NCBI RefSeq assembly: GCF_003008515.1
Contig: NZ_CP027668.1
Coordinates: 1,666,001 to 1,730,000, forward strand
Length of the DNA stretch: 64,000 nt
Source of the DNA: Phreatobacter cathodiphilus
GTDB taxonomy: Bacteria > Pseudomonadota > Alphaproteobacteria > Rhizobiales > Phreatobacteraceae
Reading direction: 5' to 3'
Part shown: positions 10,009 to 20,077 of the stretch, in pieces
How the letters are laid out: each line of letters begins with the position of its first letter
How positions within the stretch are numbered: the first letter of the stretch is position 1
Notes under the pieces: generated by a model
Database searches by the model: none
The model's input: the letters and a program-made list of their open reading frames with translations, nothing else
What the model was told of the DNA's origin: nothing
Made by a program: the position numbers and the translations under genes

Positions 10009-10836
10009 TCACGTCCCGGGCGGCTTGGAAGCCGGATCGCCCCGGCGTTTGCGCATGAAGAGCGGGCCGAGCGGACGCTCCTGGTGCACTTCGAGCACGC
10101 CCTCGCGCACGAGTTCCAGGCTGGAGGCAAAGCTGGAGGCGAGCACCGTGGCCCGCTTTTCCTCGCTGACCAGATAGTCGATGAGGAAAGCGTCGAGCGG
10201 GGTCCAGTCGAGCGAGGCGCCCACGAGCCTTTCGAGAATCTCGCGCGCCTCGGCGAGCGACCAGACCTTCCGGTGCTCCATGGTGACGTGGGAGAGCGCC
10301 GTCTTCTCGCGCTGCTGCGCATAGGCGGTGAGGAGGTCGTAGAGGCTCGCCTCCCAGCGCTTGTCGGCGAGCGCCACGATCGGCTCGGGATCGCCGCGCC
10401 CGAAGACGTCGCGGCCGAGCCGGTGGCGCGTCATCAGCCGCGCCGCCGCGTCGCGCATGGCCTGCAGGCGTTGCAGGCGGAAGGCCAGCACCTCCGCGAG
10501 TTCGGGACCGGTCGGCCCCTCCCCCTTGGCGGGCTCCGGGATCAGCAGGCGCGATTTGAGATAGGCGAGCCAGGCGGCCATGACGAGATAGTCGGCGGCG
10601 AGTTCCAGGCGCAACTTGCGCGCCTCCTCGATGAAGCCGAGATACTGGTCCGCCAGCGCCAGGATGGAGATCTTGGTCAGGTCCACCTTCTGGGTGCGGG
10701 CGAGCGCCAGCAGCATGTCCAGCGGCCCCTCGAACCCGTCGAGGTCGACGACGAAGGCGGGCTCGGACGTGCCGCGGTCGGCCATGGTCTCGAAGGGCAG
10801 GACGTTGCCGCCGGTGGGAAAGGGATTGCGCGCCAT
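10009..10836 (-). CDS. scpA: Segregation and condensation protein A
   Basis: A kleisin-like protein of about 275 residues that bridges the Smc heads. The core begins FVVDLDGFEGPLDMLLALAR and continues DLTKISILALADQYLGFIEEA, both typical. Three starts are possible. One is 10836 (used here, MARNPFPTGG). One is 10884, whose ATGA overlaps the nagZ stop and would add 16 residues. One is 10782, just before the conserved core. None has a strong ribosome site, so the true start is open. It lies between nagZ and scpB in the conserved alphaproteobacterial order. Confidence 0.92.
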   Translation of the reverse strand: MARNPFPTGGNVLPFETMADRGTSEPAFVVDLDGFEGPLDMLLALARTQKVDLTKISILALADQYLGFIEEARKLRLELAADYLVMAAWLAYLKSRLLIPEPAKGEGPTGPELAEVLAFRLQRLQAMRDAAARLMTRHRLGRDVFGRGDPEPIVALADKRWEASLYDLLTAYAQQREKTALSHVTMEHRKVWSLAEAREILERLVGASLDWTPLDAFLIDYLVSEEKRATVLASSFASSLELVREGVLEVHQERPLGPLFMRKRRGDPASKPPGT

Positions 10837-10880
10837 GTGGGGTCCGGGCCGGAGGACCCGGCCGGGCCTCCCGTCGCCCA

Positions 10881-11939
10881 TCATAGGCTCAGGGCATGGT
10901 CCGCGGCAAAGCCTGTGGACGGCGCGCTCTCCGCCCGTTCGAGGCTCTTCGTGAACACGGCAAGCGCCTCGCGCGCATCGAAGGGCTCCGGCACGTGGCG
11001 GATGCGGCCGAGCGCGGCCGCTGCCCGCTGCTTCGCCCGCCCCGCGAGGGCGCGCGCCTCGCACGCGACCTGCCGCATCTCATCGAGCTTGCCGTTGCAG
11101 TGCAGCACCACGTCGCAGCCGGCCCGGTAGGCCTGCCGGGCCCGCTCGCCGAGCGAGCCCTCGAGCGCGTTCATGGACAGGTCGTCGGTCATCACCAGGC
11201 CATCATAGCCGATGGCGTCGCGCACCACGGATCGCATCACGCGGCGGGAGGTGGTCGCCGGGCGGCGAGGGTCGATCGCCGTGTAGACGACATGGGCGGT
11301 CATCGCGAGCGGCATGTCGGTCAGGGTCCGGAACGGCAGGAAATCGGCCTCAAGCGCCTCCCGCGACGCCTCAACGACCGGCAGCGCCGCATGGCTGTCG
11401 GCCCCTGACCGGCCATGGCCGGGAATGTGCTTGATCACCGGCAGCACGCCGCCGGCGATGAGCCCCTCGGCCATGGCGCGACCCAGCGCAGCCACCTCGG
11501 CCGGGTCGGAGGAGAAGGCGCGGTCGCCGATCACGTCGTGGGCGCCCGCCACCGGCACGTCGAGGACGGGCGCGCAGTCCACCGTGATGCCGACGCTGTG
11601 GAGATCGTGCGCCATCAGCCGGCCGGCGAGGCGCGCCAGGGCGCGCCCATGCAGCGGATCGTTGGCGAGGCGGGCGAAGACCCGCGCCGGCGGGTATTTC
11701 GGCCAGTGCGGAGGCCCCAGGCGCTGCACCCGCCCCCCCTCCTGGTCGACGAGCACCGGAGCGTCGGCGCGGCCCACCGCTGTGCGGAAGTCGGACACGA
11801 GGCGGCGGATCTGGTCCGGGTCGGCGCAGTTGCGCCGGAACAGGATCAGTCCCCAGGGGTCGAGGTCGCGGAAGAAGGCCGCCTCCTCCGCCGACAGGAC
11901 CGTGCCGGCGCAGCCGAGGATCAGGGCCTTGACGCTCAT
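10881..11939 (-). CDS. nagZ: Beta-N-acetylhexosaminidase (glycoside hydrolase family 3)
   Basis: A 352-residue cytosolic enzyme that removes N-acetylglucosamine from anhydromuropeptides during cell-wall recycling. The GH3 segments are present: VLVDQEGGRVQRL for substrate binding and KHIPGHGRSGADSHAALP, which carries the His/Asp acid-base loop. LVMTDDLSMNAL holds the nucleophile Asp. No signal peptide is seen. It sits between the SPOR protein and scpA, a conserved arrangement in the order. Identity is firm. Confidence 0.95.
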   Translation of the reverse strand: MSVKALILGCAGTVLSAEEAAFFRDLDPWGLILFRRNCADPDQIRRLVSDFRTAVGRADAPVLVDQEGGRVQRLGPPHWPKYPPARVFARLANDPLHGRALARLAGRLMAHDLHSVGITVDCAPVLDVPVAGAHDVIGDRAFSSDPAEVAALGRAMAEGLIAGGVLPVIKHIPGHGRSGADSHAALPVVEASREALEADFLPFRTLTDMPLAMTAHVVYTAIDPRRPATTSRRVMRSVVRDAIGYDGLVMTDDLSMNALEGSLGERARQAYRAGCDVVLHCNGKLDEMRQVACEARALAGRAKQRAAAALGRIRHVPEPFDAREALAVFTKSLERAESAPSTGFAADHALSL

Positions 11940-11956
11940 GGCCGTGGCGGCGCCGC

Positions 11957-13645
11957 TCAGTTGAGCACGCAGGAACCGCCGGCCGCCTTCAGCCGCTGGC
12001 AGAAGCCCTGGGCCTCCTCGCGCGAGAAGGGGCCGACGCGCAGCCGGTGCCAGGTGCCGCGGCCCGGGATTTCCGCCGTCCGGATGTTCGGCGTCTGGCC
12101 CTGCAGCAGCGGATAGCGGCGGCTCGCCACGGCGAAGGCGGAACGCGCCTCCGCATCCGACTGATGCGACGAGATCTGCACGAAGGTGCCACCGCCGGCG
12201 GTGGCCGCAGTCCGGACCGAGGCGGTGCGCTGCGGGCCGAGATCGAGCGGCTGGGCCTGGGTCGGCGCCGCTGCGGGGGTCGGACGTGCGGCGGCGCGGG
12301 CCGGCTCCACCGAGGTCGGCTGGGCCGGCTCGACGCGGGCGACCCGCACGGTCTGGACCGGGCGCGGCGGGGGAACCGGCGCCGGGCGGCTCTCGGCCGC
12401 CGCGAGATTCGGCGCGGCCGGGGCGGCGACGGGAACGACCGACAGCGCCTGCTGCTGCGGCACCGCCGCGGCAGCGGCGGGACGCGCGGGCGCCGACTGG
12501 CTCGGCGTCAGGATGCTGCCGTCCGGCCCGACCTGCACGGTGCGGACGCGGCGCGGCTCTTCGGGAACGCGCGCCTGGATCGGCGCCGGCGTCGGCGCGG
12601 CGGCTGCCGGCATGGCGGCGGCGACAGGCACCGCATTGACCGCGCGGACGGGCGGCTGGCCGGGATCGGTCACCACGCCGGGAGCGGCGGCCTGGCTCTG
12701 GGCCAACGGAATGACGCGGGCGGGCGTCGGCGGCACCTGGACCTGCGCCGCCTGTTCGCGCACGCTCACCGGCCGCTCCTCGCGCGTCACGACGCGCTCG
12801 CCGCCGGCAACCCGGTCGGCGACGGGCTTGGCCTCCTGGGCCTGCTGCACGGCGACGCGCACCGGACTGGTGTCGGCCCGCACGACCCGCGGCTCGCCGG
12901 CAGGGCCAGCACCCGACATGGCGCGATAGGCATAGACGCCTCCGCCACCGACGGCAGCCAGAGCGAGCACGGCGGCGACGGCGGTCAAGCCTGCGCGGCG
13001 GCGCCGGGGCGGCGCCTCGTCCGCATAGCCGTAGGTGTCGACGTCGGCAGCAGAGACCTGCGGCTGCGGCGAATGGTCCTGGTCGCGCGGCTGGCGCCGC
13101 GCCGCATAGGCGAGGCCCGCCGCGCCGGCCACGGCGGCGGCGCCGGCAGCCAGATGGAGGCCGTGTCCGTCGCGTGACGGCTCGCCCTCATCGAAGGATC
13201 GCTCGAATTCGGCGGCGAGACGCCGCTCCAGATCGTCGGCCGCAGCCGCCTCGCCCGGCCAGGCCTCGTGCGAACCGCGCAGGTCGTCCATGGGGAACTC
13301 GTCGGCGGCGGAAGCCTCCGCCGCCTGGCGGTGCTTGGCGAGCTCGGCCTCGAGATCTTCCCAGTCGATCCCCTGCTCGTCGGCGGCGGGAGCGCGCAGC
13401 GGCATGGCGGGGATGGCGATCTCGTCGGCGCCGTCCGCGACGGCGGCCGGCTCGGCCGTCAGGCCGCGGGTGCGCGCCACCGACTTGAGCAGATCGGCAT
13501 AGCCGTCGTCCTGCCCCATGATCCGGGCGAGATCCGCCAGCGGATCGCTCCCGGCGCGGCGGGACACGGCCGGCTCCGGCTCACGGGCCTCGCGATCATA
13601 CGCATCGTAATCGCGATAGCTACGCACACTGTTCTCGTTGGCCAT
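11957..13645 (-). CDS. SPOR domain membrane protein
   Basis: A 562-residue protein. Its N-terminal half is acidic and cytoplasmic. One membrane helix lies near residues 245-265 (AGLTAVAAVLALAAVGGGGV), and a long Ala/Pro-rich spacer of about 210 residues crosses the periplasm. The C-terminal SPOR domain (about residues 485-562, from GTFVQISSHQSDAEARSAF to the end) should bind denuded septal peptidoglycan, as in FtsN and DamX. The start MANENSVRSYRDYDAYD was chosen over a longer frame with no family-like residues. It lies between argS and nagZ, as in many relatives. A role in division or wall remodelling is inferred from the domain. Confidence 0.88.
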   Translation of the reverse strand: MANENSVRSYRDYDAYDREAREPEPAVSRRAGSDPLADLARIMGQDDGYADLLKSVARTRGLTAEPAAVADGADEIAIPAMPLRAPAADEQGIDWEDLEAELAKHRQAAEASAADEFPMDDLRGSHEAWPGEAAAADDLERRLAAEFERSFDEGEPSRDGHGLHLAAGAAAVAGAAGLAYAARRQPRDQDHSPQPQVSAADVDTYGYADEAPPRRRRAGLTAVAAVLALAAVGGGGVYAYRAMSGAGPAGEPRVVRADTSPVRVAVQQAQEAKPVADRVAGGERVVTREERPVSVREQAAQVQVPPTPARVIPLAQSQAAAPGVVTDPGQPPVRAVNAVPVAAAMPAAAAPTPAPIQARVPEEPRRVRTVQVGPDGSILTPSQSAPARPAAAAAVPQQQALSVVPVAAPAAPNLAAAESRPAPVPPPRPVQTVRVARVEPAQPTSVEPARAAARPTPAAAPTQAQPLDLGPQRTASVRTAATAGGGTFVQISSHQSDAEARSAFAVASRRYPLLQGQTPNIRTAEIPGRGTWHRLRVGPFSREEAQGFCQRLKAAGGSCVLN

Positions 13646-13691
13646 GGGCCCCGCCGTCGGTGGGCGCCGCAAACGAATACGCGCGGCGCGA

Positions 13692-15446
13692 TCAACGCAT
13701 TTCTTCGACGGCCTCGACGCCGAGGATCGCAAGTCCCGATCTGAGAACGGTCACGATACCCTGGACCAGCGCAAGGCGCGCCGCCGTCATTTGTCGATCA
13801 TTTTCCATAATGAAGCGTAAATGCGGCGAATCTTTCCCCCGATTCCACTGTGAATGGAGGTCGGACGCAAGCTCGTAAAGATAGAAAGCCACACGATGTG
13901 GCTCATGTGCCTGTGCCGCCGCCTCGATCAGCCGCGGATACTGAGCCAGCCGCTGGATGATGGCGACCTCGCCGGCATCGTCGAGCTTGTCGAGCGGCGC
14001 GGCCGCGAGCGCCGTCGGCGAGAGGTCGAGATCGGCCATGGCCGCCGCGGCATTGCGCAGGATCGAGCAGCCGCGGGCATGGGCGTACTGGACGTAGAAG
14101 ACCGGATTGTCCTTCGACTGCTCCTTCACCTTGGCGAGGTCGAAGTCGAGGGTCGCGTCGTTCTTGCGGTAGAGCATCATGAAGCGGACGGCGTCGCGCC
14201 CCACCTCGTCCACCACCTCGCGCAGGGTGACGAAATCGCCGGAGCGCTTCGACATGCGCACAGGCTCGCCGTCGCGGAACAGCCGCACGAGTTGCACCAG
14301 CTTCACGTCGAGGGTCGCCTGCCCGCCGGTGATCGCCTTCAGCGCCGCCTGCATGCGCTTCACGTAGCCGCCGTGATCGGCGCCCCAGACGTCGATCTGG
14401 TCGAGGAAGCCGCGGTCCGCCTTGTCCTTGTGATAGGCGATGTCGGAGGCGAAATAGGTGTAGGAGCCGTCCGACTTCATCAGGGGACGATCGACGTCGT
14501 CGCCGAAGGCGGTCGAGCGGAACAGCGTCTGCTCACGCTCCTCCCACTCGTCGTCGTCGGCGCCCTTGGGCCGCTCCAGCACGCCCTCGTAGATCTGTCC
14601 GTCGGCGCGCAGGGTCTCGATGGCGGCGCGCACCTTGTCGACGGGGGTCTGCAACGAGCGCTCCGAGAAGAATACGGCATGGCGCACGTCGAGCGCGGCG
14701 AGGTCACCGCGGATCTCTTCCATCATCGCGGCGATGGCCGCGTCCCGGCAGATCGGTAGCCATTCCGCCTCGGGAGCGTTCATGAGCCGGTCGCCGTGGG
14801 CCGCCTTCAGCGCCTCGCCGACGGGCTTCAGGTAGTCGCCGGGATAGAGGCCGTCTGGGATGCTGATGGTCTCGCCGAGCGCCTCGCGGTAGCGCAGATA
14901 GGCCGAGCGGCCGAGCACCTGAACCTGCGCTCCGGCATCGTTGATGTAATATTCGCGCGTGACGTCGTAGCCCGCGACGTCGAGAAGATTGGCGAGCGCG
15001 TCGCCGAACACCGCGCCGCGGCAATGGCCGACGTGCATCGGCCCCGTCGGGTTGGCCGAGACATATTCGACGTTCACCTTGGCGCCCTGGCCGAGCGAGG
15101 CCCGGCCGAAGGCCTCGCCCTGCTCCACCGCCGCCTTCAGGACGCGCGGCCAGACCGAGGCCTTCACGGTCAGGTTGATGAAGCCCGGGCCCGCGATGTC
15201 GACCTTCTCCACGTCGCCCAGCGCGGAAAGGCGCGCGGCGATCTTCTCGGCGAGGTCGCGCGGCTTCAGGCCCGCTTCCTTCGACAGCACCATGGCCGCG
15301 TTGGTGGCGAGGTCGCCATGGGTCGGATCGCGCGGCGCCTCCACCACGATGCGGTCGAGGGAGGCCTCCGGAAGGGCGATTCCCTCGGCGGCGAGAGCCG
15401 CCACGGCCTGGCGCACATGCTGGGTGAAGAGAGCGAAGATGTTCAT
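13692..15446 (-). CDS. argS: Arginyl-tRNA synthetase
   Basis: A 584-residue class I synthetase charging tRNA-Arg. The start [18 protein letters not shown] opens the N-terminal Add-1 domain. The HIGH box appears as [14 protein letters not shown], the DNDAG-like region as [13 protein letters not shown], and the KMSKS-equivalent as [12 protein letters not shown]. The anticodon-binding domain ends in VEAVEEMR. Length is normal. It lies 28 bases after dgt and 46 before the SPOR gene. Identity is firm. Confidence 0.97.
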   Translation of the reverse strand: MNIFALFTQHVRQAVAALAAEGIALPEASLDRIVVEAPRDPTHGDLATNAAMVLSKEAGLKPRDLAEKIAARLSALGDVEKVDIAGPGFINLTVKASVWPRVLKAAVEQGEAFGRASLGQGAKVNVEYVSANPTGPMHVGHCRGAVFGDALANLLDVAGYDVTREYYINDAGAQVQVLGRSAYLRYREALGETISIPDGLYPGDYLKPVGEALKAAHGDRLMNAPEAEWLPICRDAAIAAMMEEIRGDLAALDVRHAVFFSERSLQTPVDKVRAAIETLRADGQIYEGVLERPKGADDDEWEEREQTLFRSTAFGDDVDRPLMKSDGSYTYFASDIAYHKDKADRGFLDQIDVWGADHGGYVKRMQAALKAITGGQATLDVKLVQLVRLFRDGEPVRMSKRSGDFVTLREVVDEVGRDAVRFMMLYRKNDATLDFDLAKVKEQSKDNPVFYVQYAHARGCSILRNAAAAMADLDLSPTALAAAPLDKLDDAGEVAIIQRLAQYPRLIEAAAQAHEPHRVAFYLYELASDLHSQWNRGKDSPHLRFIMENDRQMTAARLALVQGIVTVLRSGLAILGVEAVEEMR

Positions 15447-15474
15447 GCCGATACCTGACCAGAAGCGGTCGCCT

Positions 15475-16698
15475 CTAGCGCAGATCGGGCGTGGTCGCAA
15501 ACAGCCGGCGGTGCTCGTCGAGGGCGTAGCGGTCGGTCATGCCGGCGATATAGTCGGCGGCGCGCCGCGCCCGCCGCGGCTCGTCCAGCAGGTCCACCCC
15601 GGCCGACCATTGCGGCGGCATGGCGCTGGGGTGCTCGAAATAGGCGGCGAAGAGGTCGCGCACCACGCCGGCCGCCTCGCGCCGGACCGGCACGACCCGC
15701 GGGTGGCGATAGACGTTGGCGAAGAGGAAGGCCTTGATCCCGTCGTCATAGGCGCGGATGGCGGGCGAGAACTGCACCAGGGTCCGGCCGCAGCGGCGGA
15801 TGTCGTCGGCGCTGGTCGGCGCCACCTCGGCGATGGCGCGGCCGGCCTCGGTGATGACGTCCTCCACCAGCCGGGTGATCACCCGCCGCGTAAGCTCGTT
15901 GATCTCGCGCGGCTTCTCGAGCGCGGGATGGCGCGCGCGGATCTCGTCGAGGAACTGCCGCGCGAGCGGCACCGCGTCGCCGAGATCGTCGAGCGTGAAG
16001 AGCCCCGCCCGCAGCCCGTCGTCGATGTCGGCGGCGTCATAGGCGATGTCGTCGGCAATCGCCGCCGCCTGCGCCTCGGCGCTGGCATGGGTCGCGAGGT
16101 CGAGCGGCTGCAGCGCGTCGTATTCGAGAATGGCGACGGGAATGCCGCGGTCGCGATAGCGCTCGCCCGGCGTGCCGTCGGCGGAGAGCAGCGGCCCGTT
16201 GTGCTTGACGAGGCCCTCCAGCGTCTCCCAGCTCAGGTTCAGCCCGTCGAAGCCAGCATAGCGTCGCTCCAGCCGCGTGACGATGCGCAGCGACTGGGCA
16301 TTGTGGTCGAAGCCGCCATAGGGCCGCATGACCTCGTCCAGGGCGTCCTCCCCCGTATGGCCGAAGGGCGTGTGGCCGAGGTCATGGGCGAGTGCCAGCG
16401 TCTCGGCGAGGTCTTCGTCGAGACCGAGAGCCCGCGCCAGCGACCGGGCAATCTGCGCCACCTCGATCGTGTGCGTCAGCCGGGTGCGGTAATGGTCCCC
16501 TTCCGGCGACACGAAGACCTGGGTCTTGTGCTTCAACCGGCGGAAGGCGGTGGCGTGGACGATGCGGTCGCGGTCGCGGTGGAATTCCGTCCGGGTCGGC
16601 GAGGCGGGCTCGGCCACCAGCCGGCCGCGGCTGGTGCGGGAATCGCAGGCATAGGGCGCGAGTGGCGGGTAGAAATAGCTCGCGACGGCCATGCCCAT
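15475..16698 (-). CDS. dgt: Deoxyguanosinetriphosphate triphosphohydrolase-like protein
   Basis: A protein of about 407 residues in the HD superfamily that removes triphosphate from dNTPs. The start region [13 protein letters not shown], the [20 protein letters not shown] segment and the HD motif [20 protein letters not shown] are all typical. [15 protein letters not shown] holds further metal-site residues. Starts at 16698 and 16692 (two ATGs, one codon apart) cannot be told apart. It is divergent from erpA, with a 164-base shared upstream region, an arrangement common in alphaproteobacteria. Confidence 0.93.
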   Translation of the reverse strand: MGMAVASYFYPPLAPYACDSRTSRGRLVAEPASPTRTEFHRDRDRIVHATAFRRLKHKTQVFVSPEGDHYRTRLTHTIEVAQIARSLARALGLDEDLAETLALAHDLGHTPFGHTGEDALDEVMRPYGGFDHNAQSLRIVTRLERRYAGFDGLNLSWETLEGLVKHNGPLLSADGTPGERYRDRGIPVAILEYDALQPLDLATHASAEAQAAAIADDIAYDAADIDDGLRAGLFTLDDLGDAVPLARQFLDEIRARHPALEKPREINELTRRVITRLVEDVITEAGRAIAEVAPTSADDIRRCGRTLVQFSPAIRAYDDGIKAFLFANVYRHPRVVPVRREAAGVVRDLFAAYFEHPSAMPPQWSAGVDLLDEPRRARRAADYIAGMTDRYALDEHRRLFATTPDLR

Positions 16699-16760
16699 CC
16701 CCGGAGGTTCCGCAGCGCCCCCGAGAGGCCGGCGGTTTCCGCACAACGGCCCCGCGGTGA

Positions 16761-16789
16761 TTGACCGGGGCCTGGGGCGCACATACCTA
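16761..16789 (+). promoter_or_regulatory. Putative sigma-70 promoter for erpA
   Basis: TTGACC (16761-16766) followed after 17 bases by TACCTA (16784-16789) in the divergent region between dgt and erpA. The -35 is close to consensus; the -10 is weak, which is usual in GC-rich alphaproteobacteria. The distance to the erpA ATG is about 73 bases. Prediction by eye only. Confidence 0.35.
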
Positions 16790-16862
16790 TGAGACCGCCG
16801 GGCCGCAAGGCGGCCGGTCGCCCTTTCCTGTGTTTCCGGCCTTGAACCGGGGAGACAAGCCC

Positions 16863-17213
16863 ATGACCACCGACGCCGACACCCTCGCCCCCCCGGTGAC
16901 GGTCACCGACCGCGCCGCTGCCCGCATCGCGAAGATCATGGCGAGCGAACCGCCCGGCTCCATGCTGCGCATCTCGGTCGAGGGAGGCGGCTGCTCGGGC
17001 TTCCAGTACAAGTTCGACTTCACCACCACGCGCAATCCCGACGACTTCGCCATCGTCAAGGACGGGGCGACCGTGCTCGTCGACGAGATCTCCCTGCCCT
17101 ACATGGCGGGGACGCAGCTCGACTGGGTGGACGACCTCATCGGCTCGGCGTTCAAGCTGCAGAACCCGAACGCCGTCGCCAATTGCGGCTGCGGCACCAG
17201 CTTCTCGCTGTAG
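16863..17213 (+). CDS. erpA: Iron-sulfur cluster insertion protein (A-type carrier)
   Basis: A 116-residue A-type carrier that passes iron-sulfur clusters to apo-proteins. The three ligand cysteines are present: C44 in GGCSGF, and C108 and C110 in the C-terminal NCGCGTSF. The start ATG has GGGGAGA upstream. It is divergent from dgt and convergent with the PPOX flavoprotein gene, whose stop begins at the next base. Within the family, ErpA and IscA are hard to separate; the erpA/dgt pairing favours ErpA. Confidence 0.92.
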   Translation: MTTDADTLAPPVTVTDRAAARIAKIMASEPPGSMLRISVEGGGCSGFQYKFDFTTTRNPDDFAIVKDGATVLVDEISLPYMAGTQLDWVDDLIGSAFKLQNPNAVANCGCGTSFSL

Positions 17214-17819
17214 TCAGTAGAGGGTCGCGGTGAGCCGCGCCGGCAGCGCCGTGTCGTAGGCCTCCGCGTCGAACCCCGCCTTTGCGCCCTTCAGCATCTG
17301 CCCCGGTGTCGGCAGGTCCCCGCGCTCGCGCCGTGCCGCGGGATCCCACAGGCGGGAGCGGATGAGCGCCCGCGAGCACTGGAAATAGACGCTCTCGATG
17401 GTGATCACGAGGCCGGTGACCGGCGCCTTGCCGTCCATCGCCGCCGGCTGCAGCAGGGCGGGGTCGGTGGTGATGCGGCCGCGGCCGTTGATGCGCAGCG
17501 TCTCGGCGACCCCGGGCACCATGACCAGCAGCGCGACGCGCGGGTCGCGCACGACGTTGAGGAGGCTGTCGATGCGGTTGTTGCCGCGCCGGTCCGGGAT
17601 CAGCAGCGTCTTCTCGTCGAGAACGCGGATGAAGCCCGGCGGATCGCCGCGGGGCGTCGCGTCGAGCCCTTCCGGCCCGGCCGTCGCCAGCACGCAGAAG
17701 GGCGAGGCTTCGACAAGCGCGCGATACTCGGGCGTGAGGCCGGCGACCTCCTTGACGAGCGAGGCTTCCCCGACCTCTCCGTAGAGCGCCTTCAGCGCCT
17801 CCTCGCTGTCGATCCACAT
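17214..17819 (-). CDS. Pyridoxamine 5'-phosphate oxidase-family flavoprotein
   Basis: A 201-residue protein of the FMN-binding split-barrel (PPOX) superfamily, in the group that resembles MSMEG_1061-type FMN-dependent proteins. Family segments are EASPFCVLATAGPEGLDATPRGDPP, seen as its parts SPFCVLATAG and DATPRGDPPGF, then LLIPDRRGNNRIDSLLNVV and ETLRINGRGRI. The substrate is unknown; relatives use FMN or F420 on diverse small molecules. It lies between erpA and xthA and runs opposite to both, ending exactly where erpA ends. Confidence 0.82.
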   Translation of the reverse strand: MWIDSEEALKALYGEVGEASLVKEVAGLTPEYRALVEASPFCVLATAGPEGLDATPRGDPPGFIRVLDEKTLLIPDRRGNNRIDSLLNVVRDPRVALLVMVPGVAETLRINGRGRITTDPALLQPAAMDGKAPVTGLVITIESVYFQCSRALIRSRLWDPAARRERGDLPTPGQMLKGAKAGFDAEAYDTALPARLTATLY

Positions 17820-17910
17820 GGGCCCTGTCTCCGTCGGCTGCTGTCGTGGCGGGGGCGACCGCGTGCGAAGCTGGCGCTAGACTGCCCCGGCAAGAATCGC
17901 AGGACCCGTC

Positions 17911-18693
17911 ATGATCGTCGCCACCTGGAACGTCAATTCGGTCAAGATCAGGGTGGAGAACACCCTCGCCTGGCTGAAGGAGCGCGATCCCGACGTCGTC
18001 TGCCTGCAGGAGATCAAATGCGTCGACGAGGCCTTCCCGCGCGAGGCCTTCGAGAGCGCCGGCTACAATGTCGCGACCCACGGCCAGAAGACCTACAACG
18101 GCGTCGCCATCCTCTCCAAACTGCCCCTGGAGGACGTGACCTCTCGCCTCCCCGGCGACGAGGCGGACGAGCAGGCCCGCTATCTCGAGGCGGTGGTCTC
18201 GACCGCCGGCGGGGCCGTCCGCATCGCCAGCCTCTACCTGCCGAACGGCAATCCGATCGGCACCGAGAAGTTCGGCTACAAGCTCGGCTGGATGGACCGG
18301 CTCATCCGCCATGCCCGCGACCGGCTCGCCCTGGAGGAGCCCTTCCTCCTCTGCGGCGACTACAACGTCATCCCCATGCCGGAGGACGCGAAGAACCCGA
18401 AGGACTGGGTGAACGATGCGCTGTTCCAGCCGGAATCCCGCGGCAGGTTCCGGCAGCTCGCGGCGCTCGGCTTCACCGACGCGCTCAGGGCCTGCGACGA
18501 TTCGGGCGGCCTTTACTCCTTCTGGGACTATCAGGCGGGCGCCTGGCAGCGGAACAACGGCATCCGCATCGACCATCTCATGCTCTCGCCACAGGCGACC
18601 GACCGGCTGGTGACCGCCGGCATCGACAGGCATGTGCGCGGCTGGGAGAAACCGAGCGACCACGTGCCCGTGTGGTGCGAGATCCGGGCCTAG
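17911..18693 (+). CDS. xthA: Exodeoxyribonuclease III
   Basis: A 260-residue AP endonuclease/3'-5' exonuclease for base-excision repair. Catalytic motifs are MIVATWNVNSVKIR at the start, VVCLQEIKCVDEAFP (the metal-binding Glu), LLCGDYNVIP (Asp/Asn), GIRIDHLM and KPSDHVPVW (the Asp-His pair). Length is normal. Its TAG stop shares the tetramer CTAG with the stop of the convergent cytochrome P450 gene. Identity is firm. Confidence 0.95.
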   Translation: MIVATWNVNSVKIRVENTLAWLKERDPDVVCLQEIKCVDEAFPREAFESAGYNVATHGQKTYNGVAILSKLPLEDVTSRLPGDEADEQARYLEAVVSTAGGAVRIASLYLPNGNPIGTEKFGYKLGWMDRLIRHARDRLALEEPFLLCGDYNVIPMPEDAKNPKDWVNDALFQPESRGRFRQLAALGFTDALRACDDSGGLYSFWDYQAGAWQRNNGIRIDHLMLSPQATDRLVTAGIDRHVRGWEKPSDHVPVWCEIRA

Positions 18694-20063
18694 CGCGGCT
18701 CGACCCGCATGGGCATGCCGCCGTCCGGGCGCAGCGTCAGCCGGATGGTCGGCAGCGGCTGGTGGCCGGCGAGCGGGACGAACCGCATGGCCCGCACCAG
18801 CGTGGCGAGGATCGCCACCGCCTCGGCCATGGCGAAGGCAGCGCCGATGCAGATGCGCGGCCCGGCACCGAACGGCAGGTAGGCCCCGCGGTGCAGCGCC
18901 CTCGCGCTCTCCGGCGCGAAGCGGTCGGGATCGAAGGCGTCCGGCCTCTGCCAGATCTGCGCGTGGCGATGGACCGCATAGACGGGCACGTAGACCGGCG
19001 TCCCCGCCGCGATGGCCTCGCCGCCCAGCGTCACGTCCTCGCTCGCGATGCGCGGGATGAGCGGCGCCGGCGGATAGAGCCGCATCGCCTCCTGCACGAC
19101 CTGCTTGGCATAGACGAGCCCGTCGATATGGCCGGCCTCGACCGGTCCGTCGCCGACGACGCGCGTCACCTCGTCGAGGAGCCGGGCTTCCACCTCGGGC
19201 GCATTGCCGACGAGCCACAGCGCCCAGGTGAGGGCGAGAGCCGTCGTCTCGTGTCCGGCCACCACGAAGGTCAGCAGGTTGTCGGCGAGTTCCGCGTCGG
19301 TCATCGCCCTGCCCGTCTCCGGGTCGGCGGCGGCGATCAGGAAATCGAGAAGGTCCGGCGTCGCCGCCGGCCTCGCCCGCCGCTCCGCGATCACCCGCGC
19401 CATCTCCCGCTTCAGGAACAGGTTGCCCTCGCGGGCGCGACGCTTGCCGGGATAGGGCAGCCAGGCGGGCGCCCGCAGGATGGAGAGGGCCGCGATCCAA
19501 CCCACCGTATCGAAATAGTGGGATATCTCCTGCCCGAAGCGCTTGGTGTCGAAGCTCGCCGCCCCCGACAGCATGGTCTCGACGATGACGTCGAAGGTCG
19601 TCGCCATCATCAGCTCGGCGACGTCGACGGTCTCGCCGCCGCGCGAGCCGAGATCGGCGACGGTGCGCGCCGCCGCCGCGTGGAAGGCCGGGACGAAGCC
19701 GAGGATGGTGGAATGGCGGAACGGCGGCGCGGCTGCCCGGCGCTGCCAGCGCCACTGCGTGCCCTCCGCCGTGAAGATCGATTCGTTGCCGACAGCCGGG
19801 CCGATAGTGCGGCGGATGATCGGCGCCTTGGGGAAGACGGCGGCCTTGGCCACCAGCATCTCGTCGACGAGCGCCGGATCCATGACGAAGAGCAGCGGCC
19901 GGCCGGCGAATCGCTGCCAGAACAGCCGCTCGGTGAAGAGCGGCTGCGGCCAGGTCTCCAGCGGGTTGTGGACGAGGGTGCGCAGCAGGCGAAACAGGCC
20001 GAGCGGCCGGTCCGGATGGTCGAGGGACTGTGGGGTGAACAGGGCCGGCTCGACCAGCGTCAT
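18690..20063 (-). CDS. Cytochrome P450
   Basis: A 457-residue haem monooxygenase. The oxygen-activation helix is VVAGHETTALAL, the ExxR helix is EAMRLYPPAPLIPR, PDRF occurs as DPDRFAPE, and the haem ligand is C405 in FGAGPRICIG. The EAMRLYPP form and the overall length resemble the CYP4/CYP102-like branch of bacterial enzymes more than camphor-type CYPs. No ferredoxin or reductase gene lies nearby. The start at 20063 has AGGGAGG upstream. It follows the exoR-like gene by 14 bases in the same direction. The substrate is unknown. Confidence 0.92.
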   Translation of the reverse strand: MTLVEPALFTPQSLDHPDRPLGLFRLLRTLVHNPLETWPQPLFTERLFWQRFAGRPLLFVMDPALVDEMLVAKAAVFPKAPIIRRTIGPAVGNESIFTAEGTQWRWQRRAAAPPFRHSTILGFVPAFHAAAARTVADLGSRGGETVDVAELMMATTFDVIVETMLSGAASFDTKRFGQEISHYFDTVGWIAALSILRAPAWLPYPGKRRAREGNLFLKREMARVIAERRARPAATPDLLDFLIAAADPETGRAMTDAELADNLLTFVVAGHETTALALTWALWLVGNAPEVEARLLDEVTRVVGDGPVEAGHIDGLVYAKQVVQEAMRLYPPAPLIPRIASEDVTLGGEAIAAGTPVYVPVYAVHRHAQIWQRPDAFDPDRFAPESARALHRGAYLPFGAGPRICIGAAFAMAEAVAILATLVRAMRFVPLAGHQPLPTIRLTLRPDGGMPMRVEPR

Positions 20064-20077
20064 CGACGCGCCTCCCT

